Source of the DNA: Chlamydiales bacterium
GTDB taxonomy: Bacteria > Chlamydiota > Chlamydiia > Chlamydiales > JAJFMA01
Assembly (NCBI GenBank): GCA_030679955.1
Contig: JAUXSF010000036.1
Span: forward strand, 78,131-142,130
DNA: 64,000 nt
Reading direction: 5' to 3'
In this document: one piece after another, positions 9,749 to 18,013 of the stretch
Numbering within the stretch: the first letter of the stretch is position 1
Layout of the letters: each line of letters opens with the position of its first letter
Program-made: the position numbers and the translations under genes
Notes under the pieces: generated by a model
The model's database searches: none
Seen by the model: only the letters and a program-made list of their open reading frames with translations
Told to the model about the DNA's origin: nothing

Positions 9749-10750
9749 TTAGTGTATAGTGATAGTTAATTGAATTGAGTGTTGAGTAACATCTAGCGAG
9801 GCTAAACCCCCGACCGGAAAGGTGAAGATGGGGGTTGTGTGACCAAAGTCTGCGCCGCAAACAACAGGCATCCCTGCTAGCTCCGGCTTGGTTCGAATAA
9901 TTTGTTTTACCTTTTCCAGGGTCATCTTGGAGGCTTTTTCAAAACGTCCAATGACTATACCGCGAACTCCAGAAAAATCGGGAAGGTGAATTAATGATTG
10001 AAATTGACGCTCAAACTCAACATCAGTTACATCACCGGCGATACAAGTTTCTTCGAGAAATAAAATTGAATTTAGAAGCGAGGGCATGAACTCGGTGCCC
10101 TTTAGCAACGTTAGCGTACCGATGTTGCCGCCAATGATGGTTCCTTGAGTCTTGCCATGCTGAATAGCCACCAAGCCTGAATTAGGCTCAAAAACGCGGT
10201 TTTCCTGATCGATATACCATTCATCATTGCTCCATGTGGAACTTTCCCCGATTACAACTGATTCTTGCTGAAAGAAGCAGCGTTTAAAATAATCAATCGT
10301 ATATTCGAGACCTTTTTTCATGCCAAAAGTGCTGTAGTGAGGTCCAGAATAGGTGACCATACCGGTCTTAGCCCAAATGGCATTTTGCAGGGCTGTTATG
10401 TCGGAGAAGCCGCAAAATATTTTTGGATTGGCAGCTAGCAAATCATAATTAATATGTTTTAAGAGCTGATTGCAGTTGTAACCGCCAATAACTGTCAAAA
10501 TACCTTTTACATTGGGATCAGCAAAGGCCTCGTGTAAATCGTCTAGTCTAGAAGCTACCGAGGAAGACCGGAAGAAATCGCACTCAGACACGTGTTTTCC
10601 AAAGCTTAACTGTAAACCTAGGTCTTGCAAATTTTTGTTTGCGGTTTGGCGGCATTCTTCAGAAATAAGTTCTAGGCTATTTGAGGGGGTGATAATTCGA
10701 ATTAGATCCCCTGGCTTTAGTTTGTGCGGAACATGCATATCGTTTTCCAT
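9749..10750 (-). CDS. LD-carboxypeptidase / MccF-like serine peptidase (family S66)
   Basis: S66 enzymes are cytoplasmic serine peptidases that trim the terminal D-Ala of muropeptides (LdcA) or cleave microcin-type peptidyl nucleotides (MccF). This 333-residue protein has all expected landmarks: N-terminal LKPGDLIRIITPS, the nucleophile motif CGFSDITAL near residue 115, GGNIGTL near 210, the catalytic Glu in ILFLEE near 235, and the catalytic His in DFGHTTP near 305. I cannot decide between peptidoglycan recycling and peptide detoxification from sequence alone. The active-site loop YSGPHYSTFG is more like the MccF branch, which favours the latter weakly. Start ATG 10750, or ATG 10738 as an alternative. 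Confidence 0.88.
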   Translation of the reverse strand: MENDMHVPHKLKPGDLIRIITPSNSLELISEECRQTANKNLQDLGLQLSFGKHVSECDFFRSSSVASRLDDLHEAFADPNVKGILTVIGGYNCNQLLKHINYDLLAANPKIFCGFSDITALQNAIWAKTGMVTYSGPHYSTFGMKKGLEYTIDYFKRCFFQQESVVIGESSTWSNDEWYIDQENRVFEPNSGLVAIQHGKTQGTIIGGNIGTLTLLKGTEFMPSLLNSILFLEETCIAGDVTDVEFERQFQSLIHLPDFSGVRGIVIGRFEKASKMTLEKVKQIIRTKPELAGMPVVCGADFGHTTPIFTFPVGGLASLDVTQHSIQLTITIH

Positions 10751-10817
10751 AGCTAAAAAAGGTCAAATAGAGGACAATAAAAGGTGATTTATTATACAAC
10801 AACAGCGGAATAAAATA

Positions 10818-12629
10818 ATGAAGCATGTCGAGACCCAGACATCGCTTGAATCGATATCAACATGGAATCCTATTAGAGCCGTTCAGGCTTTTCTGCTGCG
10901 ACAATCATCGTCGTTCACTTATTTGAACGTGACGCAGTTTTTAGGTGCACTCAACGACAACGTTTACAAATTTCTGTTGGTGTACTTCCTGATTCAGTTG
11001 GAAGGTATCGAGAATAGCCCGCGCATCTTAGCCATCACTGGTGCTGTCTTTGTAGCACCGTTTCTGTTGTTTTCATCGACATCAGGAACTTTGGCGGACC
11101 GTCTTAGCAAACGTAACATTATTGTTTTTACCAAGATTTTAGAGTTCGTCATCATGGCGGCGGGGGTGCTGGCATTTATCTATGCTAGCAAGATCATAGC
11201 CCTAGTCATCTTGTTTTTAATGGCGACTTCTAGCGCCATCTTCGGCCCTTCGAAATATGGCATTATTCCTGAGCTAGTATCTTCAGATCGTCTTAGCAGG
11301 GCAAACGGCCTGCTATCGATGTTTACCTTCCTAGCTATTATTTGCGGCACCTTTCTGCCATCGTTTTTGCTCGATCACACAGGCTACAACTTTATTTTGG
11401 CATCATTCCTGTGTACGAGTATAGCCTTTGCGGGTCTTCTAACCGCATTTTGTATCGAGCAAACACCCCCTGGGGGATCCTCAAAAAAGGTAAACCCGCG
11501 CATTATCAAGGATATTTACGACACCTTAAAGCTAGCTAAGGCCGAGCCATCCTTGTTGATGGCAGTATTTGCTTCCGCTTACTTCATGTTTTGCGCAGCT
11601 TTCTTTCAGCTCAATATGATTCCCTATGCTGTATCCATGCTTGGTTTGACAGACCTCCAAGGAGGCTATCTGTTTTGCCTAACAGCCCTAGGTATCGGTA
11701 TCGGATCAGTATTAGCAGGTAAAATATCCGGTAAAGAAGTTGAGCTAGCTTTGGTACCTCTTGGCGGCCTGGGACTAACCGTCGGCTGCTTCCTGCTAGA
11801 CTATTACGCTACTGATGTCAGTATGGTCGTTCCAATGGTCATCATGCTGGGTGTCTTTGGCGGTATCTATGTTATCCCTCTCGACAGCTATATTCAATTT
11901 GCTAGCCCTAAAGAACATCGTGGCCAGGTCGTCGCTGCTGGAAACTTTTTAAGTTTCTTTGGCGTGTTGCTTGCGTGTGGCTTTCTAGACTTGATTACAC
12001 AGATCCTCGGGCTAGAACCCGATACCGGTTTCTTTATCATTGGCTTCATGACTCTGATTGTTTGCTGCATCATTGGCTACCAATTCTTTGACTACGTGAC
12101 ACGCTTTGTGGCTATGGTATTTTCGCGATTGCGCTTTCAGATGACCTTTGCTGGCCGTGAACATATCCCTGAAACTCCAGCTATTTATGTGTGTTCCCAT
12201 ACTGCATGGAACGACACATTGGTGCTGATGGGAGCTCAGCGACGACGTATGAGATTCTTCATCGAGCAAGAGCAGCAGCACAGCAGAGTAATGCGACGCC
12301 TTTACCGTTTGATGCGTGTGGTGTTAATGCCACCTATTGAGACGCTGGAAAATAACCAGGCTTGCCTAGATATGCTGCGCAAAACACTCGCAAACGGCAT
12401 CAGTGTTTGCCTATTCGTTGAAGGCGAAAGTGTTGCAGATGAACTAAAGCGCTTGAGCCACTCGCTACAGGATGTCCTTGTAGACAGTCAGGTTCAACTT
12501 CTGCCTGTGTTCATCGACAAAGGTGAAAAGCAAAAGCAACCCAAAATCTTTGTGCGCCTGTGGAATGCCTTCCGAGTACCTGCTCTTGTCACCTTTGGTC
12601 CGCCAAATAGAGGCCCTGAACTATGCTAA
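10818..12629 (+). CDS. LplT-like MFS transporter fused to PlsC-type acyltransferase
   Basis: This 603-residue protein joins two modules. Residues about 30-430 form a 12-segment major facilitator domain with the LplT-like start FTYLNVTQFLGALNDNVYKF and the loop GTLADRLSKRN. Residues about 445-600 are a PlsC-type acyltransferase whose HX4D motif is HTAWND, followed by an EGES motif in place of the common EGTR. In other bacteria LplT flips lysophospholipid inward and Aas re-acylates it; here the AMP-ligase half of Aas is missing, so the acyl donor is probably acyl-ACP made elsewhere. The stop overlaps the ung start by seven bases. Confidence 0.88.
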   Translation: MKHVETQTSLESISTWNPIRAVQAFLLRQSSSFTYLNVTQFLGALNDNVYKFLLVYFLIQLEGIENSPRILAITGAVFVAPFLLFSSTSGTLADRLSKRNIIVFTKILEFVIMAAGVLAFIYASKIIALVILFLMATSSAIFGPSKYGIIPELVSSDRLSRANGLLSMFTFLAIICGTFLPSFLLDHTGYNFILASFLCTSIAFAGLLTAFCIEQTPPGGSSKKVNPRIIKDIYDTLKLAKAEPSLLMAVFASAYFMFCAAFFQLNMIPYAVSMLGLTDLQGGYLFCLTALGIGIGSVLAGKISGKEVELALVPLGGLGLTVGCFLLDYYATDVSMVVPMVIMLGVFGGIYVIPLDSYIQFASPKEHRGQVVAAGNFLSFFGVLLACGFLDLITQILGLEPDTGFFIIGFMTLIVCCIIGYQFFDYVTRFVAMVFSRLRFQMTFAGREHIPETPAIYVCSHTAWNDTLVLMGAQRRRMRFFIEQEQQHSRVMRRLYRLMRVVLMPPIETLENNQACLDMLRKTLANGISVCLFVEGESVADELKRLSHSLQDVLVDSQVQLLPVFIDKGEKQKQPKIFVRLWNAFRVPALVTFGPPNRGPELC

Positions 12630-13327
12630 CTGACAATCCCGCATGTCTCCTGGAAATTCCCGGCAGCTGGCACTCTGCCCTGGCTGAAGAACTAGCAAAG
12701 CCGTATATCGCTTCGCTGGCGGCTTTTGTGGAGACGGAGCGTCGCTTCAGCCCTCCGGTCTATCCTCCATCTGACCTGGTCTTTAGCGCCTTGCGAGAAA
12801 CACCCCTAGAGTCTGTTAAGGTCGTCGTTGTAGGCCAAGACCCCTATCACGGACCCGGACAGGCTCACGGCCTAAGCTTTAGCGTTCAGCATGGAGTCCA
12901 GGTGCCTCCTTCACTGCGCAATATCTATAAGGAATTGCGCCAGGATGTGGGATTTAATGATCCAGAGCACGGCTGTCTGCTTTCCTGGGCAAGGCAAGGC
13001 GTCCTATTGCTAAACGCTACCCTAACCGTACGTGACGGACAACCTAAGTCTCACTACGGTCGAGGATGGGAGCGTCTTACCGATGCTATTATTGCTCAGG
13101 TAGGTAAGAAGTCTGAACCAGTCGTCTTTCTGCTTTGGGGTAACTCTGCAAAGGAAAAGGTTCAGCGGATCCCTGAGATTGCGAACAACAAGAGACACCT
13201 AATCCTCACTTCACCACACCCGTCGCCGCTGTCGGCGCACCAAGGTTTCCTCGGTTGCCGCCATTTTAGCCAGACTAACCAGTTTCTCATCCAATCCGGC
13301 TTAACGCCAATAGATTGGAATCTTTGA
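12623..13327 (+). CDS. ung: Uracil-DNA glycosylase, family 1
   Basis: Ung removes uracil from DNA to start base-excision repair. The 234-residue protein has the water-activating motif GQDPYHGPGQAHG near residue 70, the PPSLRNIYKEL block, the uracil-contact LLLNATLTV, and the minor-groove motif HPSPLSAHQGF near 193 with the conserved His. All key residues are present. The ATG start overlaps the end of the preceding MFS-PlsC gene by seven bases, so translation is probably coupled. Confidence 0.97.
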   Translation: MLTDNPACLLEIPGSWHSALAEELAKPYIASLAAFVETERRFSPPVYPPSDLVFSALRETPLESVKVVVVGQDPYHGPGQAHGLSFSVQHGVQVPPSLRNIYKELRQDVGFNDPEHGCLLSWARQGVLLLNATLTVRDGQPKSHYGRGWERLTDAIIAQVGKKSEPVVFLLWGNSAKEKVQRIPEIANNKRHLILTSPHPSPLSAHQGFLGCRHFSQTNQFLIQSGLTPIDWNL

Positions 13328-13391
13328 AACTGAACCTTGAGTCTAATGGTGTGAAGGGTTACAAGAGGGTTAGAAGTCTAAGGAGGGATGA

Positions 13392-13622
13392 ATGCCCAAA
13401 TCATTTAGTGGACAGACCACCCCTACCAACAAAGCGCTATTTCAAAAATTGCGACAAGCAGCGCTGGAAGTTCCCACCGAAGATGGTGATGAGCTCCAAC
13501 GCGTCCATCAAGTCCATGAATCCATGAAGAACTGGGAAAATGCCAAGGAAACTCTTACGGAAATACAAGGACTGTTATCGCAAGCATATCATGAGATAGA
13601 GCTGATGGGGATTGAGAATTAA
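13392..13622 (+). CDS. Hypothetical small helical protein
   Basis: A 76-residue, mostly helical, charged protein that I do not recognise. A good AGGAGGG ribosome-binding site at 13381-13387 fits ATG 13392 (spacing four) only tightly; ATG 13388 is out of frame. Residues 40-70 could form a short coiled coil (EEQ/KE-rich). Positions 13501-13525 contain three nine-base units of the CGTCCATCA type like those in the intergenic repeats, which might be chance. It sits 64 bases after ung and may share its transcript. Confidence 0.55.
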   Translation: MPKSFSGQTTPTNKALFQKLRQAALEVPTEDGDELQRVHQVHESMKNWENAKETLTEIQGLLSQAYHEIELMGIEN

Positions 13623-13741
13623 TCTCGTTTCACAAAGAACAATAACATCAGCTCTCATTACTTCCACAATTATCGCATTTGAATTGAAAACATATTAAAA
13701 TTTGTTTTATAATTATAGTCAGGAATGCAAAGGTGTAAACT

Positions 13742-14146
13742 ATGAGCCCGAAGACACCTATTAAAGATATGATCAGCCAACTGACGCATCACCGTACGGT
13801 GGAGCTGGCTATGAATGGGTTCCGTATTGTTTCCCAGTTAGCACCTTTGGGCAACACACTTTCGCTAAGAACTGTTGTGTATGAAGGTTTTAACTATGTT
13901 CCACCTAGTGTCCGTCAATGTCTATCCGGCGGCTTTCTTGGACCAGCATCGCCACTAAAAGCACTGTTGAATTTGAACGAAGAAACGTTCGAAATCACCC
14001 TGGCTTTTTCAGAGCCTGTTCCAAACCTCACAGAAGAATCGCTGATCGGTCTCCTTGAGGAATTTACATGGCTAGGTGAAGAATGGCGTCGCATCTTGGA
14101 TGACCACGATAAGCGTGACCTCGTCCATGTCCATGCTCCCAAGTAG
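13742..14146 (+). CDS. Hypothetical protein
   Basis: An unrecognised 134-residue soluble protein without signal peptide. The middle part alternates beta-like and helical segments (LKALLNLNEETFEITLAFS, then NLTEESLIGLLEEFTWLGEE). The size, acidic character and an alpha/beta alternation are compatible with a type III secretion chaperone, but no motif proves that. Start ATG 13742 has only a weak upstream AAAGGTG. It is convergent with tatC, separated by a 22-bp perfect hairpin repeat. Confidence 0.5.
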   Translation: MSPKTPIKDMISQLTHHRTVELAMNGFRIVSQLAPLGNTLSLRTVVYEGFNYVPPSVRQCLSGGFLGPASPLKALLNLNEETFEITLAFSEPVPNLTEESLIGLLEEFTWLGEEWRRILDDHDKRDLVHVHAPK

Positions 14147-14170
14147 GATTCAGGCCCTTTACACATCAGG

Positions 14171-14241
14171 AAGGGAAATTTAACGCAAAGTCGCAGAGGC
14201 GCTGAGACTTTGCGTTAAATTTCCCTTTGCTTTGCGTTAAA
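14171..14241. repeat. Hairpin repeat, 8-nt-period type (copy 2), overlapping tatC 3' end
   Basis: A perfect 22-bp inverted repeat: 14171-14192 pairs with 14206-14227 across a 13-base loop containing GCAGAGGCGCTGA. A further CTTTGCGTTAAAA piece follows at 14229-14241. The arm is the same sequence as in the copies at 8.3 and 17.3 kb. The right arm supplies the stop codon and the last codons of tatC, and the element may also act as the two-way terminator between the convergent genes. Confidence 0.9.
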
Positions 14242-14979
14242 ACCTGGTTGTCGCCACTTGGCGTAGAGGACGATACATTCGTAGATCACGAGCAGAGGGA
14301 TAGCCATCAGAAATAGCGTAAAGACATCTGGCGGCGTAAGCAATGCGCTAATGATAAAGATCACCACGCACATGATTCGTCGCTTTTCTACCAGCCATTG
14401 AGCGCTTAGAAGTCCAAAATGAACAGCAAGAAACAGCAGAGCACTGAGCTCGAAAGCCAGGGCGTTGGCGAGCAACAGAAGGACCGTATAGTCAAGATAT
14501 AGTGATAAGGTCCAAAGGTTTTTCCCCACAGTTCCATTGAAGGCGAAAAGAGCCTGGTTTGCTAGGGGAATAGCAACGTAAAACCCAAAAATTAGTCCCA
14601 TTATCAGAAATAAGAGGCAGACAGTTGCAACCGGTATAACAAGGCCCTTTTCATTCCGATGCAGCGCAGGAGCTACAAAACGGAAAAGCATCCATAACCA
14701 TACCGGTGATGATACTACTAGGCCAAACCAGAAGCAGGCCTTGAGAGCAGTACTAAATCCTTCCATGGGCCCCAAAACAACCAGATGGTCGGGAGTTACC
14801 GTCCAGGGTCCCTGGCCTTGCTCAGTCAAAAGACGCAACGGAAGGGTCAAAAAGGTAAGGACGTCCTGGTAAAACGTAAAGGACAGGGCCGTCGCACAAA
14901 AAACGACAAAAAGGGTTCTGATAAGCACTTTACGAAGTTCATCAAGGTGCTCCCAAAAAGTCGAGTTGTCCTCTACCAT
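14215..14979 (-). CDS. tatC: Sec-independent translocase TatC
   Basis: TatC is the membrane receptor for twin-arginine signal peptides. The 254-residue protein begins with the characteristic FWEHLDELRKVLIR and shows six membrane segments; the GPMEGFSTALKACFWFGLV block contains the conserved Glu of the F(S/T)-x-x-x-K-x region. Its last eight residues (FNAKQREI) are encoded inside a hairpin repeat, so the natural C-terminus may have been replaced when the repeat arrived. It directly follows tatA with no gap. The Rieske protein at 51588-52097 in this window carries a clear Tat signal and is a likely client. Confidence 0.95.
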   Translation of the reverse strand: MVEDNSTFWEHLDELRKVLIRTLFVVFCATALSFTFYQDVLTFLTLPLRLLTEQGQGPWTVTPDHLVVLGPMEGFSTALKACFWFGLVVSSPVWLWMLFRFVAPALHRNEKGLVIPVATVCLLFLIMGLIFGFYVAIPLANQALFAFNGTVGKNLWTLSLYLDYTVLLLLANALAFELSALLFLAVHFGLLSAQWLVEKRRIMCVVIFIISALLTPPDVFTLFLMAIPLLVIYECIVLYAKWRQPGFNAKQREI

Positions 14980-15162
14980 CTAGGGCTTTTGCTCCTTATC
15001 TTCTATTTTGCCCTCGGTTTCTCCCTGGCAGGCGCTCTTAAACTCACGAATAGCTACCCCTAGGCTTCGAGCGAGCTCCGGCAGCCTCTTACCCCCGAAC
15101 AGCAGCAAAATAACGCAAAAGATAACAATAAGTTCTCCGGTGCCGATCATTACAACCTCCAT
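14980..15162 (-). CDS. tatA: Twin-arginine translocase subunit TatA
   Basis: A 60-residue protein with the TatA/E layout: one N-terminal membrane span (ELIVIFCVILLLFGGKRLPEL), the hinge FGGKRLPELARSLG and an amphipathic helix ending in a short acidic tail. TatA forms the pore-like assemblies of the Tat exporter. ATG 15162 gives MEVVMIG; a second ATG four codons later is equally good. tatC follows immediately, and no tatB is seen, so this is a minimal TatAC system of the kind known in other bacteria. Confidence 0.93.
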   Translation of the reverse strand: MEVVMIGTGELIVIFCVILLLFGGKRLPELARSLGVAIREFKSACQGETEGKIEDKEQKP

Positions 15163-15274
15163 GGGATATGAAAATATAGTCTATATCACTGCAATAGAAG
15201 CGTCAAGAATCACATTGCCTCTCATAAAATAATTCCTGATACAATCTGAATTGAATGGCAACAAAGGTGATAGC

Positions 15275-15739
15275 ATGAAAAAAATCTTTGTTATTTTATC
15301 TGGTTGTTTAGTCGTTCTATTCGGAAGCATCCACGCCGATGATGCCGCAGCGTATGCCGTGCCTTCTAATGAAGAGCTGCAGCAGTTATACACTAATATG
15401 TCCGATCAAATGGATAAGTCACAGGCGAGAGTCGATAAGCTCGTTGATATGGACCTCACCAAGGTTGATCTGCCTCAATGGCAGAAAGAACTCAAAGAAG
15501 CGGTCTTCATAGTCAAAGTTAAGTACATCCTTGCTTGGGCTTTTAGAGACCATGCAGCGCTACGTAGTCCAGAAATACGCAAGCAGCTAACAGACCTGAT
15601 GTCGCAAAATGAAATCACCGAACAGCAATATGAAAAATTCACCAAACTGGTGCAGGTTGAACAGCCCAAAATTATGGCTATTCAACAACAAGAAGAGAAA
15701 GCAGAGGCTCAAAAACTGAACGACGCGCCAGCTAAATAA
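15275..15739 (+). CDS. Exported hypothetical helical protein
   Basis: A 154-residue protein with a clear Sec signal peptide (MKKIFVILSGCLVVLFGS, cleavage probably after SIHA). The mature part is charged and almost wholly helical, ending in a Gln/Glu/Lys-rich tail. I chose ATG 15275 because AAAGGTGA lies just upstream and the signal peptide begins there. No family is recognised. Position upstream of a membrane transporter on the same strand (76-base gap) is noted without conclusion. Confidence 0.65.
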   Translation: MKKIFVILSGCLVVLFGSIHADDAAAYAVPSNEELQQLYTNMSDQMDKSQARVDKLVDMDLTKVDLPQWQKELKEAVFIVKVKYILAWAFRDHAALRSPEIRKQLTDLMSQNEITEQQYEKFTKLVQVEQPKIMAIQQQEEKAEAQKLNDAPAK

Positions 15740-15814
15740 GCCTATGACAATTAAAATTTCTTGGCCGTGGTCAGAGGATAGGGTAGTATAGCCGTCTCTT
15801 GCTCTATCTGAGGT

Positions 15815-17311
15815 ATGCTCATGCACGGTTGGAAACCGATATTACTGCTCCTTGTTATGGCTATAGCCATTGCCGCTATGCTGGATGGGATTCAGGATAT
15901 CGTACACGGGATTCTAGGATCCGGGACATCTAAACAACTAATTATTGGCGTCGCTGACTATCAAGATGCTCATCTTACGTTCACCGAGCAACTTAGCCAT
16001 CGCCTAAATGTTCAGCCCTTTAACCTGATTGCCACAATACTTTTTTGTCTTGCTATCGTACACACCTTACTAGCCAATAGAATCCACCAGTACGCGCTGA
16101 CCCTTGCCAAAAGCTCTTCTGAGAAGCAGCTCGAACCCCGACAACATTTTCTCTCCGAGATCACCTATTTTCTAGGAGAAGTAGAGGTTGTCTTTGGTAT
16201 GTGGGCCATTCCGCTATTTTTGATGCTAGCCCTACACCATGGGTGGGATACCGCCATCCACTATGTTGACCATTTAGACTACACTGAGCCTCTATTCGTC
16301 TTCGTCATTATGACACTTGCTAGTGCTTATCCGGTCGTGCGGTTTGCTGAATATCTTCTAAAATTCGTTGCCCGCTTGGGTTATGGCAGTCCAAAAGTGT
16401 GGTGGATTACTCTGCTGACCTTAGGACCTCCATTGGGTTCTTTAATTACAGAACCGGCAGCAATGACCTTGACGGCTATGCTGTTAGCGCGCAAATTTTA
16501 CGCATTTCGCCCTACACCGCTATTGGCCTATGGAACCCTAGGGCTTCTATTCACCAATATTAGTGTTGGGGGTGTTCTAACAGACTTTGCCGCTCCTCCA
16601 GTATTGATGGTTGCCAAAAAGTGGGGTTGGACAACACCTTTCATGATCACAAATTTTGGTCTGAAAGCACTTGTCGGCATTGCTCTATCAACTCTGGTGT
16701 ACTATTTGGTTTTGGCAAAGGAGTTTAAGAAGCTCGCCCTGCAAAAGGTCAAAACGAATGAAACCACTAAGGATATTCAAATTCCAGCATGGATAACGTT
16801 CATTCAACTAGGATTACTGATATGGGCAGTCTGGCATAATCATTACCCAGCGCTGTTTTTAGGTGGCTTTGTTGCCTACCTTGGTTTCTATCAAGCGACG
16901 TTACCCTACCAAAGTCGATTGAATTTGCGCTCACCTTTACTTGTGGGCTTCTTTTTAGCAGGCTTAGTGATACATGTGACATTGCAAGCGTGGTGGATAG
17001 AGCCACTACTTCCAAGGTTGGATGAGCCGTCCTTGATGTCGCTAGCAGCCATTCTAACCGCCTTTATCGATAATGCAGCCATAACCTCATTGGCAACACT
17101 CATCCCTAACTTTGAAGACGCATTAAAATACGCAGTGGTCAGCGGAGCGGTAATCGGTGGCGGTTTGACAGTTATTGCCAACGCGCCAAACCCAGCAGGC
17201 CAATCTTTGCTGCAAGGATTCTTTCCTAAAGGCATTTCGCCTCTGTGGCTATTTGTCTCCGCATTGCCATCAGCATTGATCATGCTCGCAACATTCTACT
17301 TCCTGAGATAA
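15815..17311 (+). CDS. Putative Na+/H+ antiporter (NhaD/ArsB-like, chlamydial type)
   Basis: A 498-residue integral membrane protein with about twelve hydrophobic segments. The pattern GPPLGSLITEPAAMT near residues 207-221 and FIDNAAITSLATLIPN near 413-428 is that of the putative Na+/H+ antiporter family of the ion-transporter superfamily: two re-entrant regions with conserved acidic/Asn residues. It would exchange Na+ for protons in the inner membrane. ATG 15815 follows a weak GAGGT. It is followed by hairpin repeat copy 3. Confidence 0.82.
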   Translation: MLMHGWKPILLLLVMAIAIAAMLDGIQDIVHGILGSGTSKQLIIGVADYQDAHLTFTEQLSHRLNVQPFNLIATILFCLAIVHTLLANRIHQYALTLAKSSSEKQLEPRQHFLSEITYFLGEVEVVFGMWAIPLFLMLALHHGWDTAIHYVDHLDYTEPLFVFVIMTLASAYPVVRFAEYLLKFVARLGYGSPKVWWITLLTLGPPLGSLITEPAAMTLTAMLLARKFYAFRPTPLLAYGTLGLLFTNISVGGVLTDFAAPPVLMVAKKWGWTTPFMITNFGLKALVGIALSTLVYYLVLAKEFKKLALQKVKTNETTKDIQIPAWITFIQLGLLIWAVWHNHYPALFLGGFVAYLGFYQATLPYQSRLNLRSPLLVGFFLAGLVIHVTLQAWWIEPLLPRLDEPSLMSLAAILTAFIDNAAITSLATLIPNFEDALKYAVVSGAVIGGGLTVIANAPNPAGQSLLQGFFPKGISPLWLFVSALPSALIMLATFYFLR

Positions 17312-17320
17312 CAAGGTTCT

Positions 17321-17385
17321 TTAATGCAAAGGCGCCGAGCCGCAAAGAAGGTAAATCCTACTTTGCGCCTCTGCGCCTTTGCGTT
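17321..17385. repeat. Hairpin repeat, 8-nt-period type (copy 3)
   Basis: Arms 17321-17347 and 17361-17385 form an imperfect inverted repeat of the same CTTTGCGC-type units as copies 1 and 2. It lies between the convergent antiporter and CT584-like genes, where a two-way terminator would be expected. Confidence 0.8.
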
Positions 17386-17403
17386 GTAGTCCTGTTCTCT
17401 GAA

Positions 17404-17949
17404 CTAGGCTTGTGGTTTGGCTAGCTTGACTAGCATCTGATCCACGCCAGTTTTCAAGGAAGCAAGTTCCTTCTTAATCTTCTCTAGAGTTTTGCTTTCG
17501 CCACCCTCTCTCTCTGCATCATGTAAACGACCTACAAAGTGCTGGATGAGGTGCAGGGAGCTCTCGATATCGCTCAGGAACTGGATTTCTTCGCCGTCAA
17601 TGCGTCGGATACGATTGATGAACAACGGCTGGTTATCCTGACGTAAGGTATCCGATGTGATAACCTGGATATATTCTCCACGCTCATAAACGTCACGTGC
17701 TAGGCGGCATGGAATGCAGTAAGCATCTAAGATAGTGCGGAATGGTCCTATGGACTCTTTATCTGCAGCATCATCGGCTACTTCACCACGTAGAAGAGCC
17801 TCAAACAACTTGCCAGCCTCGTCGCGATCGCCATCAACGCTAGCTAAAATAGCATTTTGCATTTCACGAAAGGTTGTACGTCCTATCTTAAGAGCGAAAA
17901 GACGCTGTAAATGAAAACGTAGTCGATCAATGTTTTTCTTTTGTAGCAT
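17404..17949 (-). CDS. CT584-like protein, candidate type III secretion needle-tip/associated protein
   Basis: The 181-residue protein resembles Chlamydia CT584 (about 183 residues): the IGRTTFREMQNAI, ERGEYIQVITSDTLRQ and FINRIRRIDGEE stretches match my recollection of that protein. CT584/Cpn0803 has been studied as a type III secretion protein, proposed needle tip or hydrophilic regulator; the role is debated. The neighbourhood is the same as in Chlamydia (CT581-CT584) except that purB is inserted. No signal peptide; helical ends and a central beta-rich part. It lies 64 bases downstream of purB. Confidence 0.8.
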   Translation of the reverse strand: MLQKKNIDRLRFHLQRLFALKIGRTTFREMQNAILASVDGDRDEAGKLFEALLRGEVADDAADKESIGPFRTILDAYCIPCRLARDVYERGEYIQVITSDTLRQDNQPLFINRIRRIDGEEIQFLSDIESSLHLIQHFVGRLHDAEREGGESKTLEKIKKELASLKTGVDQMLVKLAKPQA

Positions 17950-18013
17950 GTAAGATCCCTCCGATTTTTGCTTTTAGCGTCACTATAATGTAAAGCGGCT
18001 TTACAGCCGAACA

